Shown here: positions 58,255-64,000 of the stretch, one piece after another
How the letters are laid out: every line of letters starts with the position of its first letter
How positions within the stretch are numbered: the stretch's first letter is position 1
Assembly: GCF_041431135.1 (NCBI RefSeq)
Contig: NZ_CP107799.1
Location: 9,316,501-9,380,500, forward strand
Reading direction: 5' to 3'
Source: Streptomyces sp. NBC_00554
GTDB lineage: Bacteria > Actinomycetota > Actinomycetes > Streptomycetales > Streptomycetaceae
DNA length: 64,000 bases
The notes under the pieces: generated by a model
The model's input: only the letters and a program-made list of their open reading frames with translations
What the model was told of the DNA's origin: nothing
Databases searched by the model: none
Made by a program: the position numbers and the translations under genes

Positions 58255-58973
58255 CCCCAGAATCTCTGGTCGTCGAGGTGAGCGAGCAGGATCTCACCGG
58301 CGGCGCGCACATGGTCGCGCATCACCTTGCGCGCGGCCTCCGGTGTCCGGGCGCGGAGCGCGGCGGAGATCGCCTGGTGCTCGGTCACGTTCATGGTCGT
58401 CATCGCTGTCTCGTCATGGGCGATGACCCGCCATACCGAGTCGCGGGGAAAGACGCTCTGCAGCGACTGGATGGACTCGGTCAGACGCCGGTTGGCTGCG
58501 GCCCGGTGGATCAGATCGTGAAAGGCGGTGTTCGCCTCCGTCACGGCCGCGTCGAGTTCCGCGTCGTCGACGCGCCCGGCCGAGGTGACGGCCGCGGTGA
58601 GGCGTTCCTGAGTCCGCTCCAGATGGTCCAAGTCCTCGGTGGAGGCGCGGTCGCAGGCCAGCGCGCACGCGAAACCCTCCATCTCCGCACGGAGTTCGTA
58701 GACCTCGACGAGTTCCGCCCGGGACGGCGTGCGCACCGTCGCGCCACGATTGGGCGCCAGTTCCACGAGATTGAGCGCCTGCAACTGGCGCAGGGCCTCA
58801 CGGATCGGCGTACGGCTGACGCCGAAACGCGCTGCCAGTTCCTCGTGTTGGAGCCGGGCGCCGAACGGCAGCCGCCCGTCGAGGATGTCGGCGCGCAGCC
58901 GGTAGGCGATCTCGTCGGCGAGGCTCGCGACGGCGAGCGTCTCACCTTGAGCGGAGGGTGGTGGCGGGCACAT
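58251..58973 (-). CDS. GntR-family regulator with FCD effector domain
   Basis: A 240-residue FadR-subfamily protein. The winged HTH DEIAYRLRADILDGRLPFGARLQHEELAARFGVSRTPIREALRQLQALNLVELAPNRGATVR occupies about 19-82; the FCD domain with its metal-binding His/Asp pattern follows (VYELRAEMEGFACAL, ANTAFHDLIHRAA, TEHQAISAALRARTPEAARKVMRDHV). It starts only 13 bases from a 22-base palindrome at the start of the divergent urocanase-like gene, which must be its operator. FCD regulators bind carboxylate metabolites, so an organic acid intermediate is the likely inducer. Confidence 0.92.
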   Translation of the reverse strand: MCPPPPSAQGETLAVASLADEIAYRLRADILDGRLPFGARLQHEELAARFGVSRTPIREALRQLQALNLVELAPNRGATVRTPSRAELVEVYELRAEMEGFACALACDRASTEDLDHLERTQERLTAAVTSAGRVDDAELDAAVTEANTAFHDLIHRAAANRRLTESIQSLQSVFPRDSVWRVIAHDETAMTTMNVTEHQAISAALRARTPEAARKVMRDHVRAAGEILLAHLDDQRFWG

Positions 58974-58985
58974 GCCCGGATACTA

Positions 58986-59007
58986 GATTGGATCCATGGA
59001 TCCAATC
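58986..59007. promoter_or_regulatory. 22-bp perfect palindrome, GntR operator over the urocanase-like start
   Basis: A perfect 22-base palindrome, core TTGGATCCATGGATCCAA, spans 58986-59007 and includes ATG 58996. It consists of two overlapping ATTGGATCCA(T) half-operators of the type bound by FCD-GntR proteins. GntR bound here would block both divergent starts. Confidence 0.85.
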
Positions 59008-60654
59008 AATGCCCAACTTGACGGAAGGCTCGGCGTTCCGGCGCCGACAGGTGCCCAACTCCGCTGTCGGGGCTGGGAGCAGGAGGGCGTACTCCGCTGC
59101 TTCCTCAACACGCTCGATCCCGCCGTCGCCGAGGACTCGGCCCGGCTCGTCGTATACGGCGGCCGCGGCCGGGCGGCCCGCTCCTGGGAGGCGTACGACG
59201 CGATCGTCGCCGCCCTCGAACGGCTGGGCCCCGACGAGACGTTGATGGTGCAGTCGGGCAAACCCGTGGCGGTGCTGCCGAGCCACCCCGACGCGCCGCG
59301 CGTGCTGATCTCGACGGCGATGGTCGTGCCCGCCTGGTCGGGCGAGGCGGAGTTCCGTCGCCTGGAGGACGCCGGACTCACCATGTACGGGCAGATGACG
59401 GCAGCGTCCTGGTTCTACATCGGCACTCAGGGGGTCCTGGGCTTCACCCACGAGACCCTCTCCGCCATCGCCCACCGCCACTTCGGCGGCACGCTGGCCG
59501 GAAGGCGGGTGGTCACGGCCGGGCTCGGCGGCATGGGCGGCGCGCAGGGTCTCGCCATCGCGAACCTGGGCGGCCGCGGCCTGATCGTCGAGGTCGACCC
59601 CGAGCGCGCGCGGCGCAGGCTCGAAGCGGGCTGGGTCGACCGCATCGCGCCGGACTACGAAACGGCGGTCGCCGACCTCACCGGTTCGTCCGACCCCGCG
59701 GCCATCGCGCTCGTCGGCAACGTTGCCGAGATCCTGCCCCGCCTGGTGGCCGACGGAGTCGCCATCGACATAGCGACCGACCAGACGGCCGCGCACGACC
59801 TCGACCACGGGTACGTGCCCGTCGGATACACGCCCGACCAGGCACGCGTGGCCGATCCCGCCTACCGTGCCGCCGTACAGGCCTCGTTGCGTGCGCACGC
59901 GGCCGCCCTGCTGGCACTTCGCGAGCGCGGGACGGTCGTCTTCGAGTACGGCAACAACCTGCGCGCCCAGGCAGTGGCGGCCGGAGCTCCCCGTACGGGC
60001 GAACTCCCGGGATTCGTGGCCGAGTACGTACGCCCGATCTTCGCGCGCGGAGTGGGGCCGTACCGCTGGATCTGCCTCAGCGGTGACCCCGAGGACCTGC
60101 GCCGCAGTGAGGAAGCCGTACTGGAGGTGGTCAACTCCCCTTCTCTGGAGCGGTGGTTCACACTGGCCCGGGCCCGCGTCGCACCGCAGGGGCTACCGGC
60201 CCGCATCTGCTGGCTCGGCCTCGGCGAACGGCACGAGGTCGGCCTGCGCCTCAACGACCTTGTCGGGCGCGGCGAGATCGGCCCGCTGGCCCTGGGCCGG
60301 GACCACATGGACCCCGCCGCCGTCGCCTCGCCGTCCCGGGAGACCGAGGGGATGCTCGACGGCAGCGACGCGATCGCCGACTGGCCCGTCCTTGCCGCGC
60401 TGCTCAACGCCGCACAGGGCGCGACCTGGGTGTCCGTCGGCAACGGCGGCGGCGTCGGGGTGGGCCGGAGCATCCACACCGGCCTCACCGTGGTTGCGGA
60501 CGGCAGCGAACTCGCGGAGCGCAAGATCCGCCGGGTGTTCTGGACCGACCCGGCGCTGGGCGTGGCCCGTTACGCGGACGCGGGATACGAAGAGGCCATC
60601 CGGAAGGCCCGGGAGAGCGGCCTCGATCTGGGCACGGTCAGTTTCTTCCGGTGA
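58996..60654 (+). CDS. Urocanate hydratase (HutU)-family protein, divergent
   Basis: A 552-residue protein matching urocanase throughout: GKPVAVLPSHPDAPRVLI, MYGQMTAASWFYIGTQGVLG, the NAD-binding TAGLGGMGGAQGLA (174-187), FEYGNNLRAQ, YRWICLSGDPEDL, LPARICWLGLGERHEVGLRLNDLV and RDHMDPAAVASPSRETEGMLDGSDAI. Two signature segments differ from true HutU: the family PLFCRGIGPFRW reads PIFARGVGPYRW with Ala 350 in place of Cys, and HHGGGVGMG reads GNGGGVGVG. NAD-dependent hydration of a urocanate-like alkene is likely, but on another substrate. ATG 58996 is within the GntR palindrome. Its 3' end overlaps the converging amidohydrolase by 17 bases. Confidence 0.88.
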   Translation: MDPINAQLDGRLGVPAPTGAQLRCRGWEQEGVLRCFLNTLDPAVAEDSARLVVYGGRGRAARSWEAYDAIVAALERLGPDETLMVQSGKPVAVLPSHPDAPRVLISTAMVVPAWSGEAEFRRLEDAGLTMYGQMTAASWFYIGTQGVLGFTHETLSAIAHRHFGGTLAGRRVVTAGLGGMGGAQGLAIANLGGRGLIVEVDPERARRRLEAGWVDRIAPDYETAVADLTGSSDPAAIALVGNVAEILPRLVADGVAIDIATDQTAAHDLDHGYVPVGYTPDQARVADPAYRAAVQASLRAHAAALLALRERGTVVFEYGNNLRAQAVAAGAPRTGELPGFVAEYVRPIFARGVGPYRWICLSGDPEDLRRSEEAVLEVVNSPSLERWFTLARARVAPQGLPARICWLGLGERHEVGLRLNDLVGRGEIGPLALGRDHMDPAAVASPSRETEGMLDGSDAIADWPVLAALLNAAQGATWVSVGNGGGVGVGRSIHTGLTVVADGSELAERKIRRVFWTDPALGVARYADAGYEEAIRKARESGLDLGTVSFFR

Positions 60655-61537
60655 GCAGCCGCCGAGGATTGGCGACCCGGAAGGCGTGTTCCGGGCCTTC
60701 GCCCAGTCCGAACCCCGGATGCCGCGGCGGCTCCGCGTAGGGCCGGTCCGTGCCCTGGACGACGACATCGGCACCGAGGGCACGGACGATCGCGTCGACG
60801 GCGCGTGGCCCGTACGAGGACGTCTCCACGAACACGTCCCGGTCCACCTCGTCCAGGCCGCCGCCCCGGGCGGCGAAGCGCTCGCCGTGCAGTGGGGCGA
60901 GCCCGGCCAGTAGCGCGAAGCACACGCGAAGCCGGGGATGGCGGGGCCGGCCGGAGGCCCGGAAGGCGAACCAGGCGGCGTGCATCTGCTGGACGTACGG
61001 GACCAGCGCGGGCCACCAGCCGGGTGTCGGGGACTCGCCGGCCGCCGGCCCCGGGTGGACGAACAGCGGGAGGCCGCGCGCCTCGAGCAGGTCGAGCAAC
61101 GGGGCGCACCGCGCGTAACCGGCCGCGTCGGCAAGGGCGTTCGCCGGCAGCTGGAGTCCGGCGAATCCCCGGTCGAGTACGGCGGCCGTCGCACCGGCGT
61201 CGACATCCCGGACGCAGGCGGCGGCCCAGGCCCCGAACGGCTCGGGCAGCCCGGCCGCGTCCTCGTGGTGGGCGTCGAGCAAGGGCCGTGCCTCCTCGGC
61301 GGGCATCCACTCCACGCCGAGTGGTGCGGACAGGGAGACGAGCGCCAGACCGAGGCCGTCGGCGACGGCGATTTCCGTACGCCGGGCCAAGTCGTGGTCG
61401 GCGGGAGGGACTTGGTAGGGTGGCTCGCCGTCGACGTACAGGGTCCATCCGTCGAGGAACGGTGGTTTGTCGCGGGCCCGCAGTGCCGCCACGAACGCGG
61501 CACCCCACAGGTGCTGGTGCACGTCGATGTTGGTCAC
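60638..61537 (-). CDS. Amidohydrolase-family (ACMSD-like) enzyme
   Basis: A 299-residue TIM-barrel metal hydrolase: starts TNIDVHQHLWGAAFVAAL (H-x-H metal motif as HQH), LPLFVHPGPAAG with a further metal His, DVFVETSSYGPRAVDAIVRAL, and VVQGTDRPYAEPP with the late Asp. The family includes decarboxylases (ACMSD) and ring-opening hydrolases. GTG 61537 overlaps the lyase stop by four bases (GTGA), showing coupling. In a histidine-like pathway this is where ring opening (imidazolonepropionase role) would sit, although it is not HutI-like. Confidence 0.82.
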   Translation of the reverse strand: MTNIDVHQHLWGAAFVAALRARDKPPFLDGWTLYVDGEPPYQVPPADHDLARRTEIAVADGLGLALVSLSAPLGVEWMPAEEARPLLDAHHEDAAGLPEPFGAWAAACVRDVDAGATAAVLDRGFAGLQLPANALADAAGYARCAPLLDLLEARGLPLFVHPGPAAGESPTPGWWPALVPYVQQMHAAWFAFRASGRPRHPRLRVCFALLAGLAPLHGERFAARGGGLDEVDRDVFVETSSYGPRAVDAIVRALGADVVVQGTDRPYAEPPRHPGFGLGEGPEHAFRVANPRRLLTGRN

Positions 61538-63483
61538 GACGCTCCTTCCACGATGGCGCGCAGGGCGTTTTGTACGTCGTCGGACTCCAGCACGTCGCAG
61601 CGCACCCGTTCCACGTCCGCTCCGCAGGGCCGGTCGTCGTCCAGCGGGGGGACGAGCTCGCGGATCGCGCGGTGCAGGAGCGCGGGGCCCCGTCCCAGGG
61701 CGGACGGTGCGGCCAGGTCCACGGCCTGGGCGGCCACCAGGGCCTCCACGGCGAGCAGTTGGCGCAGCCGGACGAGCATCGTCGTCAACCGCCGTGCGCC
61801 GAGCGCCGCGTTGGTCGAGTCGTCCTCGACGGCGTCCGCGCCGTGCCGGGGGTCGGTGCACACCGGTGCGGACAGCATGCGGATCTCGGCGACGAGCGCC
61901 TGCGCCGTCTTCGCCAGCGGTGCGAAACCCGAGCGCTCCGGACCGTACGGCGAGAGGTTCGCGGACAGTCCGCTGACGGCCGGGTTGAGCAGCCGCCGCA
62001 TGCGTTCGGCGGAGATGGCAGCGGTCTGTGTCAGGGCCAGCGCGAGGGTGTCGAAGGCAAGGGCCAGGGCCGGGGTGTGGAAATTGCCGGACGAGAGGAT
62101 CTCGCCGGTGTCGGCCAGCACCACCGGGTTGTCGCCGCAGCCGTTGAGCTCCGGTTCCAGTGCGGCGGTGGCGAAGTCCAGCGCGGCGTGCAGCGCGCCG
62201 TGCACCTGGGCCGCGCAGCGCAGGCTGACCGGGTCCTGGACCCGCCGCGCGTGCCGGGGATCGCCCAACTCGCCGCCGTCGAGCAGGGCGAGCAGCTCGC
62301 GCGCCGCCCGGAACTGTCCCGGCGCCGGACGCAGATCCAGCACGCGGGCGTCCAACGGGCTGGTGTTCGCCCGGAATCCCTCGAAGGTCAGCGCCGTGAC
62401 CGTCTGGGCCAGCATGAGGACGGCGCCCGCCTCGTGCAGGGCGAGGGCGCCCTGGCCTGCCGCCAACGGGCTTGCGCTGCACAGCACATGGCCGTCCTTC
62501 GGACCCAGCTCGGCCGGGGTGAGACCGGCCCGACGCAGCGCCGTGGCGCCGTCGAGCACCTCACCGCCGAATTCGGCGCGGCCTTCGCCGATGACGACCA
62601 GGCCGACATGGGCCATCTGGCACAGATCGGAGGCGCCGATCGACCCGATCTCGGGTACCACCGGGTGCACACGGGAGTTGAGCAGGGCCACGAGCCGGCT
62701 CAGGATCTCCGGCCGCACTCCGCTGCCGCCGCTCGCGATGCCGTTCACCCGGGCGAGGACGGCAGCGCGTACGACGGGGACCGGCAGCGGATCGCCGACC
62801 GCGTTGGCCCGGCCCCGGACCGTACGGACGCTGAACTCCGCGAGCTCGTCGCGCGGCAGTGCGTACGACGACCGGCTGCCCAGCCCCGTGGTCAGGCCGT
62901 ACGTCGGCACCTGGCGGTCGACGACATCGTCGACGACGGCACGGTCGCGGGCCAGCCTGGGCAACACGTCCGAGGCCAGGGCGACTTGGGCACCGTGGTG
63001 GGCCACGGCGACGACGTCGTCGCAGGAGAGCGACCGCCCGTCGACGACGACGGGGTGACGGGAGGGCGTACGTCCGTCGGTGATGGCGGAGTCACTGGAG
63101 GCTGTCTGGCCGTCGACGCCCGAGTCGCCGAAGGGCGTCTGCCTGTCGACGACCGGGTCACGGGAGGGCGTACGTCCGTCGGCGACGCCCGAGTCACCGG
63201 AGGCTGTCTGCCTGTCGACGGCCGAGTCGCCGAAGGGCGTCTGCCCGTCAACGGCCGGGTCACCGGAAGGCGTCCGCCCGTCGACGACGGCCGGGCTGCC
63301 GTGGGCCGTTCGCGCGCCGGCGGCCGAGTCACCGTGGGGCGATCGCGCATCGGCAACCGAGTCACCGTGGGGCGTCGGCCCGTCGACGCCCGAGTCATCG
63401 GGAGGCGTCCGTCCGTCGATGCCTGAGCCACCTGAGGTCGTCCCCCCGTCGACGCCCGAGTCACCGGAGAGTCCGCTCGTCAT
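61534..63483 (-). CDS. HAL-fold lyase homologue with N-terminal 11-residue repeats and altered MIO triad
   Basis: A 649-residue protein. Residues 1-143 are about twelve 11-12-residue repeats of the type TPxGDSxVDGQ, absent from typical family members. Residues about 145-649 are the HAL/PAL domain: VVVDGRSLSCDDVVAVA, TYGLTTGLG, GSIGASDL (280-287) where the canonical is GSVGASGDL, QDPVSLRC (416-423), SSGNFHTPALALAFD. The MIO Gly is missing (Ala-Ser-Asp). Length without repeats is normal. It is coupled to the upstream ornithine-cyclodeaminase-like gene by an ATGA overlap and to the amidohydrolase by GTGA. The two lyase homologues may form a heteromer or act on successive substrates. Confidence 0.82.
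   Translation of the reverse strand: MTSGLSGDSGVDGGTTSGGSGIDGRTPPDDSGVDGPTPHGDSVADARSPHGDSAAGARTAHGSPAVVDGRTPSGDPAVDGQTPFGDSAVDRQTASGDSGVADGRTPSRDPVVDRQTPFGDSGVDGQTASSDSAITDGRTPSRHPVVVDGRSLSCDDVVAVAHHGAQVALASDVLPRLARDRAVVDDVVDRQVPTYGLTTGLGSRSSYALPRDELAEFSVRTVRGRANAVGDPLPVPVVRAAVLARVNGIASGGSGVRPEILSRLVALLNSRVHPVVPEIGSIGASDLCQMAHVGLVVIGEGRAEFGGEVLDGATALRRAGLTPAELGPKDGHVLCSASPLAAGQGALALHEAGAVLMLAQTVTALTFEGFRANTSPLDARVLDLRPAPGQFRAARELLALLDGGELGDPRHARRVQDPVSLRCAAQVHGALHAALDFATAALEPELNGCGDNPVVLADTGEILSSGNFHTPALALAFDTLALALTQTAAISAERMRRLLNPAVSGLSANLSPYGPERSGFAPLAKTAQALVAEIRMLSAPVCTDPRHGADAVEDDSTNAALGARRLTTMLVRLRQLLAVEALVAAQAVDLAAPSALGRGPALLHRAIRELVPPLDDDRPCGADVERVRCDVLESDDVQNALRAIVEGAS
63060..63480 (-). 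repeat. In-frame 33-36-bp tandem repeats at the 5' end of the lyase gene
   Basis: About twelve imperfect 33- or 36-base units encode VDGQTPFGDSAVDRQT-like segments. A higher-order 102-base copy is visible: the block from 63061 recurs from 63163 with few changes. The last unit runs into VVVDGRSLS, the true start of the lyase domain, from which the array may have expanded. Confidence 0.85.
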
Positions 63484-64000
63484 GAGAACCGCAGCTTCTG
63501 GCCGAGGCCGCGCTCCTCGGCCTTCGCCAGCATGGCGGCGCCCAGCGCGATGTCGGAGAGTGAGAGTCCGCGATGCCAGAAGAGCGTCGTCTCGTCGGCG
63601 CGTTCGCGGCCGGGCTTGTCGCCGACGACGATCTCGCACAGTTCGGCGTGCAGGGTCGTCTCGCTGAGCCTGCCGGACTCGACGTGGGCGCGCAGCGCAC
63701 CGAAGGGCCCGGACCGGCACTGGCCCCAGTCGTCGACGACGATCTTGTCCATGACATCCGTGAGGGAGAGTTCGACCGCGCTCATCGTTCCGTACGGTAC
63801 GACAAGGGCTCCCGGGGTGATCCACTCGGTCTTCAGCAGCGGCTCCGGGCGCTCGAGCCGGGACGCCTCCACCACGATGTCCGCGCCTTCGACACAGGAC
63901 TGCCAGTCCTCGGTCACGATGACGGGCTTGCCGAGGTCGCGCTCCAGGCGCTCGGCGAAGGCCTTGCGGCTCTCGGGACGGCGCGAATGGACTCGTATCT
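63480..64000 (-). CDS. Ornithine cyclodeaminase/mu-crystallin family protein, N-terminus beyond window
   Basis: About 173 C-terminal residues are visible. Features: RKAFAERLERDLGKPVIV, then DIVVEASRLERPEPLLKTEWITPGALVVPYG, then VVDDWGQCRSGPFGALRAH and SDIALGAAMLAKAEERGLGQKL. This is the NAD(P)-binding half of the ornithine cyclodeaminase/mu-crystallin family, whose members include imine reductases and amino-acid dehydrogenases. The stop overlaps the lyase ATG by four bases. It may reduce or form an imine on the pathway substrate. The start lies to the right of 64000. Confidence 0.85.
   Translation of the reverse strand, partial: IRVHSRRPESRKAFAERLERDLGKPVIVTEDWQSCVEGADIVVEASRLERPEPLLKTEWITPGALVVPYGTMSAVELSLTDVMDKIVVDDWGQCRSGPFGALRAHVESGRLSETTLHAELCEIVVGDKPGRERADETTLFWHRGLSLSDIALGAAMLAKAEERGLGQKLRFS

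Noticed and set aside
58996..60654. Ordinary urocanate hydratase (hutU)
   Set aside because: Two signature segments differ and the neighbours are not the usual histidine-degradation genes, so I give only the family.
60805..63426. An 873-codon open frame on the plus strand
   Set aside because: It is antisense to the amidohydrolase and second lyase genes, with Arg/Gly/Ala-rich composition typical of shadow frames.

Overview
The window looks like chromosomal DNA from Streptomyces or a very close relative. It has very high GC and strong third-position GC, an SsgA-type sporulation protein, a WhiB protein, three giant LuxR-family (LAL) ATPase regulators and a dense set of small one-component regulators. 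No rRNA, tRNA, CRISPR array or intact insertion sequence was recognised.

Region 1 (1-31 kb) is mainly a stress/dormancy-type block: DUF308/HdeD membrane proteins, a STAS protein, a 3-hydroxyacyl-CoA dehydrogenase, a flippase-like membrane protein with a pseudokinase domain, two tandem LAL regulators, LysR, a BON-domain protein, an SsgA-like protein, a truncated response-regulator-like gene, a type-II NADH dehydrogenase-like enzyme, a coupled GH63-like/GH13 glycosidase pair, a DUF1003 membrane protein, a third LAL, a PucR regulator, a P450 and an alcohol dehydrogenase. The main observation here is a recurrent promoter architecture, AGTC-N4-GAC-N5, followed after 20-21 bases by a TAGCNT-like -10. 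I found it in front of ten genes or gene remnants, on both strands. It looks like a class-II activator site shared by one regulon.

Region 2 (28-55 kb) is a mosaic of redox and detoxification genes (YceI-WrbA fusion, aldehyde dehydrogenase, glycosyltransferase, GMC and luciferase-like oxidoreductases, short-chain dehydrogenases, aldo/keto reductases, Tat-exported metallo-beta-lactamase-fold hydrolase, pirin). Five MarR, three TetR and one LysR regulator are interleaved, and most have a clear palindromic operator in the adjacent divergent gap. One element, TGCTTGACAAAGCA, recurs before several oxidoreductases. The region has also been rearranged: an acetoacetate-decarboxylase/poxB chimera with an in-frame stop, an aldehyde-dehydrogenase fragment folded into a hairpin, an antisense hdeD fragment fused to the end of a whiB gene, and a 15-copy 7-bp minisatellite.

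Region 3 (55-64 kb, continuing past the right edge) is a compact catabolic cluster under a GntR/FCD regulator. On one strand lie GntR, a hydroxyacyl-CoA-dehydrogenase-like protein, a histidine-ammonia-lyase-fold protein and a cysteine-dioxygenase-like cupin. Across a 22-bp palindrome lies a divergent urocanate-hydratase homologue. Converging on it are an ornithine-cyclodeaminase-like protein, a second lyase-fold protein and an amidohydrolase, coupled by 4-base start/stop overlaps. Both lyase homologues lack the Ala-Ser-Gly triad that forms the MIO cofactor, and the urocanase homologue has changed signature residues. The cluster therefore resembles histidine degradation but probably acts on another imidazole or betaine substrate. 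It is the best candidate here for an undescribed pathway.
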